A stretch of 64,000 nt of DNA, taken from Fimbriimonadaceae bacterium (lineage in GTDB: Bacteria; Armatimonadota; Fimbriimonadia; Fimbriimonadales; Fimbriimonadaceae). Within the stretch, counting starts at the first letter, position 1, and each line of letters starts with the position of its first letter. Positions 8,780 to 16,886 of this stretch are shown here, piece after piece. The DNA is taken from contig JABAQM010000001.1 of assembly GCA_019187105.1 (NCBI GenBank), forward strand, positions 1,488,001 through 1,552,000. Reading direction: 5' to 3'. The notes beneath the pieces are model-generated. The model was not told the DNA's origin. It saw nothing but the letters and a program-made list of their open reading frames with translations, and did not search any database. The translations under genes were made by a program, and so were the position numbers.

Positions 8780-9677
8780 ACCATGCGTCGTCTTCCAAAA
8801 CCGCGTGACGCCACCCCCTGACGCTAACCCGGCAGCTTTCAACGCCAAGGGCCTGCATGGCGCGTTCCAGGATAAGCGCACCCAGGTGGATGGTGCGCTC
8901 ACGTCCGGGCTCAAGCCCGACCAGTGACGCCCGCTCCCGGTCGCTCATGGCACATAGCCACCCAACCGCGCGGCCGACCTCTTCAAACGTTAGCTTTGCC
9001 CCATGCACGCGATCCGGTCGCCACGTCGCGAATTTTTCGCGGATCGAAATCAGGTTCGTTCCGGTAGCGCCCAGCACGACGCAGCATCCACCCGCGGGAA
9101 TGTCGTAACCCGCCATAGCGGCATCGATCGAAGACGATGCTCGGAAGACCTCTTCGCGGGTAGGTGGATCCGACGGCATGTATCGCGAGCGGAGCCCCAA
9201 CGATCCAACCGGAAAGCTCTGGCGGAAGAGTTCGACTTCCTCCGACACGACAATCTCCGTGCTGTGGCCCCCGGGGTCCACGATCGAGAGTCGCGCTTCA
9301 TTACGGAAAACCGGGTCGCCAGACACCGCCGCAAACCCGTACCTTGCCTCGTCGTCACCTGAGAGGACCGCTACCGGGGTGCCCTGTTCCGCCGCTCTTC
9401 GTAGGAAAACGTCGGTGTTCGCAGCGATCCGGGCAGCCATCGTCGCCAGTGCCACGACCCTCTCGGCGCCAAGGGACCTCGCTTTCTCGAAACCCGTTCG
9501 CAGGGCGTCAAGGGTCCGGTCCATGCCTTCCTCGCTGAGCAGGCTGGTTTCCTTCACGCCTTCTCCCAGAGCGGTAACGGTCGAGGAGTCGCAGAGGCCC
9601 TTCCACTCGCCATTTTCAAAGACGGCGACGTGCACCAGAACGGAATTCGAGCCGACGTCCAGCACCGCCCGTGTCAC
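8772..9677 (-). CDS. Ppx/GppA family exopolyphosphatase/pppGpp phosphatase (copy 1)
   Basis: Ppx/GppA enzymes hydrolyse inorganic polyphosphate or convert pppGpp to ppGpp using an ASKHA (actin-like ATPase) fold. The 301-residue product shows the phosphate-1 motif VLDVGSNSVLVHV (about 5-17), ALATMAARIAAN, the phosphate-2 motif IVDPGGHSTEIVV, and VLGATGTNLISI. The second glycine of the usual VDIGGGSTE motif is present but is followed by H rather than G (DPGGHS). It lacks the C-terminal HD-like extension of long Ppx proteins. The second copy at 60279-61187 sits beside ppk, while this one is isolated. Polyphosphate and pppGpp activity cannot be told apart from sequence alone. Confidence 0.85.
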   Translation of the reverse strand: MTRAVLDVGSNSVLVHVAVFENGEWKGLCDSSTVTALGEGVKETSLLSEEGMDRTLDALRTGFEKARSLGAERVVALATMAARIAANTDVFLRRAAEQGTPVAVLSGDDEARYGFAAVSGDPVFRNEARLSIVDPGGHSTEIVVSEEVELFRQSFPVGSLGLRSRYMPSDPPTREEVFRASSSIDAAMAGYDIPAGGCCVVLGATGTNLISIREKFATWRPDRVHGAKLTFEEVGRAVGWLCAMSDRERASLVGLEPGRERTIHLGALILERAMQALGVESCRVSVRGWRHAVLEDDAWFS

Positions 9678-9707
9678 CGGGCCAGTCTATCCGGCAGAAT
9701 CGGCATC

Positions 9708-11120
9708 GTGGCTCGTCTCCTTGGAATCGATATCGGTACGTCCGGATGCAAAGGCATCGTCATCGACGAAGCCGGCAACCTTCTGGCGAAGGCTCACCGA
9801 GACTATCCCCTCCAGAGCCCGAGGCCCGGCTGGATGGAGCAGGACCCCGAAGACTGGTTGCAAGCGGCGTCAGCCGTGGTCGACGAGATTGGCGACCGGG
9901 TGGATGCCATCGGGCTGACAGGCCAAATGCACGGCTCCGTGTTCCTTGACTCTAACGGAAAGGTCATTCGGCCCGCCTTGCTTTGGAACGATCAGCGGAC
10001 GCAAGCCGAGTGCGATGAAATCCACGCGAAAGTCGGACGAGAACGCCTGGTCGACATCACCGGAAATCCTGCACTGACCGGATTCCAGCTGCCGAAATTG
10101 CTCTGGCTAAGAAACCACGAACCGGAAAACTTCTCCCGCCTTTCCAAGCTCTTGCTTCCCAAGGACTACATTCGATATAGGATGACGGGCGACCACGCCA
10201 CCGAAGTGAGCGACGCGAGCGGGGTTGGCATGCTCGACCTCTGGCAGCGCGATTGGTCCCAAGAGATAGCCGACCGGCTGGCAACCGATTTGGGCCTGTT
10301 GCCGAGAGTCTACGAATCTTCTGCGGTGACTGGAAGAGCCAAGGGCGTGCCTGTGGTTGCCGGCGCCGGCGACCAGGCGGCGGGAGCGGTCGGGGTCGGG
10401 GCAATCGATCCATCGGTGACCAGTGTCAGTTTGGGGACGAGCGGCGTCGCATTTGCATCGCTGCCTCAAGTCAAGATCGAACCGTCCGGTAGCCTCCACA
10501 CCTTTTGCCACGCCACTGGGGGCTGGCATGCCATGGGGGTCATGCTCAGTTGTGGCGGATCGGTCGAGTGGGCACGGAGCCTGCTCTACCCGGGCGAACC
10601 ATACTCGGCGTTCGACGGTGAGGTTTCCAGCCGCCAATCATGTACGGAGGGCCTATACTTCCTTCCCTATCTCGCCGGCGAACGTTGCCCGTTTGTCGAC
10701 CCGACCGCAGCAGCCAGGTTCGTTGGATTACGGCTGGGGCACAGTAGAGCGGACCTCGCTCGCGCCGTGTTGGAAGGCGCATGTTTCGGCCTTGCCGGCT
10801 GCGTCGAGCTGCTGACGACTCTGACCGGCACTCCGGACGAAATCAGGGTAACGGGCGGCGGCGCAAAAAGCGACGTCTGGGTTCAGCTGCTCGCCGATAT
10901 TCTTCGAATGCCCTGTGTCCGTATGCGGCTCGACGAGGGGCCGGCGTTCGGGGCCAGTATCCTTGCCGGGGTCGGAATAGGGGTGTGGCCCGACGTGACC
11001 AGCGCCTCAGCGGCCGCTATTCAGACGACTGAGCGCTTCATTCCCGGGGAGCGGGATTTTTCAAGCGCCTTAAAGGAATTCAGACGTTTTACCAACGAAG
11101 TTCGCCGCGACGATTACTAG
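9708..11120 (+). CDS. xylB: Xylulokinase-like FGGY carbohydrate kinase
   Basis: FGGY kinases phosphorylate sugars; the closest pattern here is xylulokinase (D-xylulose to xylulose 5-phosphate). The GTG at 9708 gives 470 residues starting MARLLGIDIGTSGCKG, with the N-terminal phosphate-binding loop at about residues 6-14. GLTGQMHGSVFLD, PALLWNDQRTQAE, VVAGAGDQAAGAVG and the C-terminal ADP-binding RVTGGGAKSDVWVQLLADIL are present. No xylose isomerase, xylose transporter or regulator is nearby. The open frame extending to 9630 would overlap the divergent ppx-like gene and lacks homologous residues. Confidence 0.87.
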   Translation: MARLLGIDIGTSGCKGIVIDEAGNLLAKAHRDYPLQSPRPGWMEQDPEDWLQAASAVVDEIGDRVDAIGLTGQMHGSVFLDSNGKVIRPALLWNDQRTQAECDEIHAKVGRERLVDITGNPALTGFQLPKLLWLRNHEPENFSRLSKLLLPKDYIRYRMTGDHATEVSDASGVGMLDLWQRDWSQEIADRLATDLGLLPRVYESSAVTGRAKGVPVVAGAGDQAAGAVGVGAIDPSVTSVSLGTSGVAFASLPQVKIEPSGSLHTFCHATGGWHAMGVMLSCGGSVEWARSLLYPGEPYSAFDGEVSSRQSCTEGLYFLPYLAGERCPFVDPTAAARFVGLRLGHSRADLARAVLEGACFGLAGCVELLTTLTGTPDEIRVTGGGAKSDVWVQLLADILRMPCVRMRLDEGPAFGASILAGVGIGVWPDVTSASAAAIQTTERFIPGERDFSSALKEFRRFTNEVRRDDY

Positions 11121-11178
11121 CCAAGGGTACACTCGGTCGAGCTTTAACCTGGGGGCACTCCGTCCCCGCCCACTACTC

Positions 11179-13050
11179 ATGATGACCGACGACACCCTGA
11201 CGCCGACGAGCGAGCAATCTGCCGCTCCGGAGCCACCCAAGCCGGAGGCAGTTGCGACGACCGAAAACGCCGCCGACGTCCCGACCCAGTTGACTGACGA
11301 AACGCAAGCCGCAGGTGCGGCAGAGGCCGTAGCGGAGCCAGATGCCGCTCCCGAGCCCACGCCTGCGATGACGGCGGAAGCTCCCACCGAGCCAAGCCCG
11401 GAGATCGCGCCGACCGTTGCCGCCTCCCACCCCGAGCCGGAGCCAGCCGCAGAAATTGCGCCGACCGCAGCTGTCGCTCAGGCGGAAGTGGAGCCGACAC
11501 CCGAAATTGCTCCAGCCGCCGAGGCGACGCCCGAACCCGCTCCAGTGGTTGCGAGCCAACCCGAGCCGAAGCCGGTTCAGGCAGCCCCGACGCCCGAAGC
11601 AAAACCTGCTGCGGCAAACGACGATTACCTGTTCGAGCAGGCCATGGCGGATCTCGGCAACATCGATACCGATTCCGATCCCGCATTCAAACGGCTTTCT
11701 CGAGGTGACCGCGTCGAAGCGACCGTCATTCAGGTCGAAAAGGATCGCGTTTTTGTCGACCTCGGTACGAAGTCCGAGGGTGTCGTTCCTCTCGCCGAGC
11801 TCACCGATCAAAACATCGACTCGGCTCACGGCCTGGTAAAGGTGGGCGACAAGATCAATGTCGTCGTCATTCGGCCAGAAGGATCGGAAGGCAACCCGAT
11901 CGTTTCGAAAAAGCGGGCCGACTTCGAGGAGAACTGGGATCGTATCGAGCGGGCCTTCCGTGAGGGCGTCATGCTGACCGCTCCCGTCGTGGATCGCGTC
12001 AAGGGTGGCCTCGTGGTCGACATCGGCTTGAGAGGTTTCGTTCCTGCTACCCACGTCGGTTCCGGCAAACTTCGGAACATCGAGCGATATCTTGGCGAGA
12101 CACTCGACCTGAAGATTCTCGAGATCGACCGGGAGCGCAAAAAGGTCGTGCTTTCCAACCGGCAAGCCGAGGAAGCGCGCCGCGCCGCGATCAAGGACGA
12201 GATCTTCACCAAGGTGCAGCCGAGCGACATCCTGGATGGCACCGTCCGACGCCTTACCGACTACGGCGCCTTCATTGACCTTGGCGGCATCGACGGACTC
12301 CTTCACATCAGCGAGATGAGCTGGATGCGGATCAACCATCCCAAGGAAGTTCTCAAGGAAGGCCAGAAGATCAAGGTGATGGTGCTCCGGCTGGACCCGT
12401 CCATCGGCAAGATCAGTCTTGGCCTGAGACAGGTACTGCCCGATCCCTGGAACCTCATCAAGCAGAACTACAAGATCGGCCAGAAGCTGCCGGTCACCAT
12501 TGGGAGAATCGTCCAGAGTGGCGCGTTTATCAAGCTCCCAGAAGGTGCGGAGGCATTTCTGCCGATCAGCGAGATGTCCAACCGGCGGATCAACAAACCG
12601 CAGGACGTCATCGAAGAGGGTCAAGAATTCGAAGTAACCATCATCGATCTCCGGCCCGATGAGCGCCGAATGGTGCTGAGCCTGCGCGGCACGCCAACCT
12701 ACAGCGAAGCACGGTCCTTCGATTCCTCACCCGGTGGTTACAGCGGGGGCGGAGGCGGCGGATATGACGACGATGATCGTCGACGCGGCGGCCCTGGCGG
12801 CAAAAAGGGCAAGAAGAAGGGTCGAGGCGGCGGTAGAGACCGCGGCGACGAGGACTACGATGTTGGCATCGTCGGGCGGATCCCATCTGGCGGCGCCACG
12901 ATCGGCGAACGGCTCGGCATGCTGAAAGGCTTCACCTTCCGCTCTGCCGAGCTAGGTGACGATGATGAGCCGCTTGACGAGGAAACCGAAGCGAAGGCTG
13001 AAGAAACCGAAGCCACCGAGCCTGAAAAGGCAGCTGATTCGGAAGAGTAA
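11179..13050 (+). CDS. rpsA: 30S ribosomal protein S1 (S1-domain RNA-binding protein)
   Basis: The 623-residue product contains four S1 RNA-binding domains (about residues 175-245, 260-330, 345-420 and 430-505). The third has the typical DYGAFIDLGGIDGLLHISEMSW. S1 helps the 30S subunit capture and unfold mRNA. Two unusual extensions flank the core. An N-terminal tail of about 145 residues is almost entirely Ala, Pro, Glu and Thr. The C-terminal tail of about 110 residues has a Gly/Asp/Lys/Arg-rich stretch and an acidic end. E. coli S1 has six domains; four-domain forms occur in other phyla. ATGs at 11179 and 11182 are both possible. Long antisense frames here are a composition effect. Confidence 0.88.
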   Translation: MMTDDTLTPTSEQSAAPEPPKPEAVATTENAADVPTQLTDETQAAGAAEAVAEPDAAPEPTPAMTAEAPTEPSPEIAPTVAASHPEPEPAAEIAPTAAVAQAEVEPTPEIAPAAEATPEPAPVVASQPEPKPVQAAPTPEAKPAAANDDYLFEQAMADLGNIDTDSDPAFKRLSRGDRVEATVIQVEKDRVFVDLGTKSEGVVPLAELTDQNIDSAHGLVKVGDKINVVVIRPEGSEGNPIVSKKRADFEENWDRIERAFREGVMLTAPVVDRVKGGLVVDIGLRGFVPATHVGSGKLRNIERYLGETLDLKILEIDRERKKVVLSNRQAEEARRAAIKDEIFTKVQPSDILDGTVRRLTDYGAFIDLGGIDGLLHISEMSWMRINHPKEVLKEGQKIKVMVLRLDPSIGKISLGLRQVLPDPWNLIKQNYKIGQKLPVTIGRIVQSGAFIKLPEGAEAFLPISEMSNRRINKPQDVIEEGQEFEVTIIDLRPDERRMVLSLRGTPTYSEARSFDSSPGGYSGGGGGGYDDDDRRRGGPGGKKGKKKGRGGGRDRGDEDYDVGIVGRIPSGGATIGERLGMLKGFTFRSAELGDDDEPLDEETEAKAEETEATEPEKAADSEE

Positions 13051-13152
13051 GTATCAGGAACTCCCTTGTCCACAGCTTGGATGAGGGAGTGACTGATCCT
13101 CAAACCGGTCTCCAGAAGGAACGAATCGTCGGTTTTCGACGATAATATGGGT

Positions 13153-13599
13153 ATGCGATCGATCCTGAAGATCTCTCTCGGCGCGGCCATACTCGGCGCG
13201 TCACTCATGGCAAACGCCGGCGGAGAAGGCTGGCTCACCGACTGGAACGAGGCCGTAAAGCAGTCGAAGAAGACCGGCAAGCCCATCCTCGCCGATTTCA
13301 CCGGCTCGGACTGGTGCGGCTGGTGCATCAAGCTCAATAAGGAAGTTTTCTCGACCAAGGAATTCAAGACCTGGGCCGCGAAGAATGTGATTCTGCTCGA
13401 AGTCGATTTTCCGAACAGCAAGCCGCAGTCCGACAAGCTGAAGAAGCAGAACGATATGCTGCAGAAGAAGTTCAACATCGAGGGCTTCCCCACGATCGTC
13501 TTCATGAATGCTTCAGGCAAGGAAATCGGTCGCTCCGGCTACAAGGAAGGCGGGCCCAAGGCATGGACCTCTGACGCCGCCAAAATCATCAAGAAGTAA
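13153..13599 (+). CDS. Secreted thioredoxin-like protein with CGWC motif
   Basis: The product of 148 residues starts with a signal peptide (about 1-22, ending LMANA). It has a thioredoxin fold with DWCGWC as the redox motif (C at about 50 and 53) and the cis-proline segment GFPTIVF. It matches the thioredoxin_7 / DUF255-like group that reduces periplasmic or secreted substrates. The ATG at 13153 is preferred over 13147 because TAATAT (13143-13148) would be a -10 box 4 bases upstream and overlaps the earlier ATG. The neighbours do not name a substrate. Confidence 0.83.
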   Translation: MRSILKISLGAAILGASLMANAGGEGWLTDWNEAVKQSKKTGKPILADFTGSDWCGWCIKLNKEVFSTKEFKTWAAKNVILLEVDFPNSKPQSDKLKKQNDMLQKKFNIEGFPTIVFMNASGKEIGRSGYKEGGPKAWTSDAAKIIKK

Positions 13600-13610
13600 G
13601 CTCCTTTCAT

Positions 13611-13639
13611 CCTCCCTCGGGCACTCTAGCCGAGGGAGG
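13611..13639 (+). terminator. Strong hairpin after the thioredoxin-like gene
   Basis: CCTCCCTCGG (13611-13620) and CCGAGGGAGG (13630-13639) form a perfect 10-bp stem with a 9-base loop, 11 bases after the stop codon. The U-run is missing (TACTTCAG follows), so termination is likely but not certain. Confidence 0.55.
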
Positions 13640-13670
13640 TACTTCAGTCGAGCCAAACTCACGGCGACGT

Positions 13671-13955
13671 ATGCAGATCTACGCCCTCATCCTTGAGTGC
13701 CGCCTCGTCGCTTCAAGCTTAAAGGAAAAGCGCCGCCTGGTTAAGCGAAGCCTTGACCATGCCCGCAGCAACCATCGCCTCAGCGCGCGGGAAACCGACG
13801 ACTTCGACCTTTGGGGCAACACCACGTTGGGATTTGCCACTATCGAGTCGACCGCATTCGCCATCGACGCCTTGTGGGACGAGCTTTGCACCTGGATCGA
13901 GTCGGAAGGTGAGATGACGATTTCAGGCGAGCAACGGCTCGCTGTTGACGTTTAG
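13671..13955 (+). CDS. DUF503 / YlxP-like protein
   Basis: The 94-residue product contains the SLKEKRRLVK motif and the DDFDLWGNTTLGFATIES segment that define the DUF503 (YlxP) family. These are small ferredoxin-fold proteins often found near rbfA, nusA and infB and suspected to act in ribosome maturation or translation. No such neighbours are next to it here, although truB and nrnA lie 6 kb away. It is in convergent orientation with the selenoprotein candidate. Confidence 0.8.
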   Translation: MQIYALILECRLVASSLKEKRRLVKRSLDHARSNHRLSARETDDFDLWGNTTLGFATIESTAFAIDALWDELCTWIESEGEMTISGEQRLAVDV

Positions 13956-13965
13956 CCTTGAAGAA

Positions 13966-13992
13966 ATGGAACCCCGGCCGGCGGGGTCCCAT
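13966..13992. terminator. Bidirectional terminator-like hairpin
   Basis: Bases 13966-13976 (ATGGAACCCCG) pair with 13982-13992 (CGGGGTCCCAT) except for one A/C mismatch, leaving a 5-base loop. It lies between two convergent genes. U-runs are absent on both strands. Confidence 0.5.
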
Positions 13993-14010
13993 TGCTCGCC
14001 GAGGCGGTGT

Positions 14011-15249
14011 CTACTTGCGCAGATAAACCCAGACGAAGCCCGTTGCCTCGGGCTGCGCTTCTAGCTTTCCGATTTCGGTGTAGAGCTTGCTCTGGCGGTT
14101 AGCGTCGATCTTCATAGCCTTGATCTGCTTGTCGTATTCCGTCATCAAGGCCTTCTGGTAGCTCTTTGCTTTCTCGGGAGTTAGATTGCGGGAGCTCTTT
14201 TCACCGATCGACTTGAGAGCCGCTTGGTCTGCCTTCTGGTAAGCCGCGTTGTATTTCTTCTGAGCTTCCTCCATCTCCTTCTTCAGCTTGGCCAGGCGCG
14301 ATTTCTCGGCGGCGGTTAGCTTCTTGGGGATGGCGGCGATTTGCGTGAAGTCGCCGAGAAGGAGGTCCAGCTTGCCGTCTCCGTTCCAGTCGGCTGCGAA
14401 GGGCTTGACGCGAACGCCTGGTCGCAAGGTCTTCATGCCGCCCGGACCTTTCGGGTCGCGCTCAACCGGCTTCCACGCTTCTTCCTCTTTCTTAATCGGG
14501 AGCAGAGCCTGCGCGGCGCCGAGATCGAGCTTCCCTTTCTCCTTCCCAGGGTACAAGTGGACGTTGCCGGCAGCGTCGCCGATCAGAAGGTCGAGGATGC
14601 CGTCGCCATTCCAATCGACAATGCACGGCCCGCCGTCGTTGGCTGCCAGCGGCTTGCCCTCGGCCGTGAAATCACCTGCCTTGGTGAAGTGGCCCTTGCC
14701 ATCGTTGATCATAAGCCGGATCGGTCCAGAGATTTGGCCGACTGCCATATCCGCATCGCCATCGCCGTCCCAGTCGCCGCCACAAGGCGAAAGGGCGAGC
14801 TCATGACTCTCATAAGCGACGTTCTTGGCAATGAGCTTGGATTCCTTATCGAACTTCCCTTTACCGAGGCCCTTGAAGAAGGAAACTCCGCCGCTATACG
14901 AGCCGGAAATCAAGTCTGCGATGTTGTCGCCGTCGAGGTCCACGAACCGTGGAACCGCGCCGATGCATCACCCAGACTCGACGGTGACTTCTTTGCCGTC
15001 GGCCTTGACGGTTTCGAAGCCCGAGAATTTCGGCTGGCCGGCTACGCCGACATTACGATAAAGCCGAATCACGCCTGGACTGAACGTCCCGACAACAAGA
15101 TCCTTCAGACCATCTTCGTCAAAGTCGTAAAGGATGGGGGCCAAGTGTCCGACCGGCGCCTGAATAGGCTTGCCATCGGCTTCTGCTAGAAAGGGCTCGT
15201 GCAGGTCGCCTGAAGCGACGGTGAGCGCGAGAGCAGCGAAGAATATCAT
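14011..15249 (-). CDS. Secreted FG-GAP/VCBS-repeat protein with in-frame UGA (candidate selenoprotein)
   Basis: Read through one TGA (14970-14968), this frame encodes 412 residues. It has a signal peptide (about 1-14), then FG-GAP/VCBS-type repeats with DxDxDG calcium-loop motifs: DFDEDGLKDLVVG, DLDGDNIADLISG, DWDGDGDADMAVG, DWNGDGILDLLIG and DWNGDGKLDLLLG. A Lys/Glu-rich coiled coil follows (about 300-390). The second repeat begins right after the TGA. The codon after it is TGC, so readthrough as selenocysteine would give a Sec-Cys pair (ESG-U-C-IGAVPRF). Both halves keep the same frame and show no other lesion. A good Shine-Dalgarno (GGAGGT, 6 bases before the ATG) is present. A SECIS-like hairpin lies at 14937-14956. 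Alternatives are a nonsense mutation of a Cys codon (pseudogene) or two separate peptides; the only start for the second (GTG 14943) has no ribosome site. No sel genes are in this window. Confidence 0.72.
14937..14956 (-). promoter_or_regulatory. Candidate bacterial SECIS hairpin
   Basis: On the minus strand, counting the U of UGA as 1, bases 15-17 (GGU) pair with 32-34 (ACC), U18 bulges, bases 19-22 (CCAC) pair with 28-31 (GUGG), and the apical loop is GGUUC (23-27). From established knowledge, the E. coli fdhF SECIS has GGU at 15-17, a bulged U at 17/18 and a GGUC loop at 22-25 that contacts SelB. The match in position and shape is close. The element is only 20 bases, so chance cannot be excluded without relatives. 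Confidence 0.6.
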
Positions 15250-15254
15250 GAGTT

Positions 15255-15260
15255 ACCTCC
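15255..15260 (-). promoter_or_regulatory. Shine-Dalgarno site of the candidate selenoprotein gene
   Basis: GGAGGT on the minus strand ends 5-6 bases before the ATG at 15249. It is one of the best ribosome sites in the window, which argues that this interrupted gene is still translated. Confidence 0.7.
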
Positions 15261-15356
15261 GCGACCATTGTACGACGGTCTGAGTCAGGAAAAGCTCCTA
15301 GCACCAGTAATTCCCACACTCCGGTTGAACGCTGCAACCGGGTACCTTGATAGCCG

Positions 15357-16886
15357 ATGTCCGTTCGCGTTCGGGCGGCGCCAAGCCCCACTGGTAGTCC
15401 CCACCTGGGCATTTTGCGCACGGCCCTTTTTGACTACCTCTTCGCTAAGCACCATGGCGGGACGATGATCCTCCGCATCGAGGACACCGACCGCACGCGC
15501 CTCGTGCCCGGCTGCGAAGAGGAAATCATGGCTTCCCTTCGATGGATGGGCATCGAATGGGATGAAGGACCGGACGTCGGCGGCCCCTATGGGCCTTACC
15601 GCCAGAGCGACCGAAAGGAAGCCGGCATCTACGCCGAACAGATTGAGAAGCTGCTCGCGAATGGGTCGGCATACAAGGCATTCGACACCCCCGAAGAGTT
15701 GGAGCAGATGCGGGAGTTCCAGCAGATCAACAAGCAGAACACCGGCTACTTTGGCGGTATTTGGCGAGACGCCACTCCGGACCAGGTGGCGCAAGCGGAG
15801 GCTGAAGGCAAGCCGGGCGTCATCCGCCTTAAGATTCCCCGAAAACAAACGATCGTCTGCCAGGACACCATTCGTGGACGAGTCGAATTTGATTCAAACA
15901 CCGTCGACGATCCCGTCTTGATCAAGGCCGACGGCATGCCCACCTATCACTTCGCCGCGATGGTCGACGACCATCTGATGGGCATCACCCATATCATCCG
16001 AGGCGTTGAGTGGATCAGCTCGGCGCCAAAGCACGTGGTGCTGTTCCAGGCATTCGGCTGGGAGCCCCCTGTGTTTGTCCACGTGCAGGTCATCAATGGC
16101 AAGGATGGCAAGAAGCTCAGCAAGCGCCATGGCGACACGAGGGTATTCGACTTCCGTTCTGCCGGATACCTGCCGGAAGCCCTCGGTAACTTCATTGCGC
16201 TGATTGGCTGGGCGCCCGGCGGCGATCGAGAGCTTCTTTCACGGAAAGAGTTGATCGAAGCCTTCGATCTCGACGGCCTTCAGCCCGCTCCGGGCGTGTT
16301 CGACCCTGAAAAACTTCAGTGGATGAACGGGCATTACATTCGGCAAATGTCGCCCGAGGAACTCTTGAGCGCCTTCCGCCAGCTTTTTCAGTACGAGGAG
16401 ACCCGAAGCTACTGGCAGTCTCGCTGGGACACCGAACTTGATCGAACGCTCGAGTTTGCCGACCTCCTCATCGCATCCGCCGAGCGAGACCTCGGGCTGG
16501 TCATCGAAGCGATCAGACTCGAGCAGGAGCGGGTTACGACTTTGGCCGAGTTTGGCCCAGCCTGTGCATTCTTCTTTGTCGAGGAAGTCGAAATGGATCC
16601 AAAGGCAACGGAAAAGTGGTTCGGGGAGCCCCATGTTGCCGCGCTTCTTAGCGCTCTGGAAGCGTTTGTCGATGGAAAGTCGGAAGTCACCGTCGAGGAA
16701 TGTGAAACGTTTCTGAGGGGCTATGGCGAGTCCATTGGCATGGAGAAACTCGGTCCGATCGTCCATCCCACTCGCGTGGCTCTCACGGGTAAGACCGTCG
16801 GCCCTGGCTTGTTCGAACTGATGAGCGTATTGGGGCCAGATCGGATGCGCCCGCGCCTTGCACGTGCGAAAGGAATGCTCGGATGA
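15357..16886 (+). CDS. gltX: Glutamyl-tRNA synthetase
   Basis: GltX charges tRNA-Glu with glutamate. The 509-residue class I synthetase has the HIGH-type motif in RAAPSPTGSPHLGI (about 6-19), RIEDTDRTR, and the KMSKS-equivalent KLSKRHG (about 257). An anticodon-binding alpha-helical C-terminus follows. The start agrees with the usual position of the first motif. TACCTT (15343-15348) lies 8 bases upstream and no Shine-Dalgarno is seen. The stop overlaps the hisD start in an ATGA. No GatCAB genes are present, so discriminating and non-discriminating activity cannot be separated. Confidence 0.96.
   Translation: MSVRVRAAPSPTGSPHLGILRTALFDYLFAKHHGGTMILRIEDTDRTRLVPGCEEEIMASLRWMGIEWDEGPDVGGPYGPYRQSDRKEAGIYAEQIEKLLANGSAYKAFDTPEELEQMREFQQINKQNTGYFGGIWRDATPDQVAQAEAEGKPGVIRLKIPRKQTIVCQDTIRGRVEFDSNTVDDPVLIKADGMPTYHFAAMVDDHLMGITHIIRGVEWISSAPKHVVLFQAFGWEPPVFVHVQVINGKDGKKLSKRHGDTRVFDFRSAGYLPEALGNFIALIGWAPGGDRELLSRKELIEAFDLDGLQPAPGVFDPEKLQWMNGHYIRQMSPEELLSAFRQLFQYEETRSYWQSRWDTELDRTLEFADLLIASAERDLGLVIEAIRLEQERVTTLAEFGPACAFFFVEEVEMDPKATEKWFGEPHVAALLSALEAFVDGKSEVTVEECETFLRGYGESIGMEKLGPIVHPTRVALTGKTVGPGLFELMSVLGPDRMRPRLARAKGMLG

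Noticed and set aside
11173-12624. Long minus-strand open frame of 483 codons
   Set aside because: It lies antisense to rpsA, has no domain or signal and reflects GC-rich third positions of the true gene.
13153-13599. Thioredoxin-like protein as a selenoprotein
   Set aside because: Both redox residues are encoded by TGC Cys codons and there is no in-frame TGA.
14941-14971. Two separate genes (14968-15249 and 14011-14943) or a frameshift between them
   Set aside because: The two segments are in the same frame with 24 bases between the TGA and the only alternative start. That start (GTG 14943) lies in a hairpin stem and has no ribosome site. VCBS repeats continue across the join.
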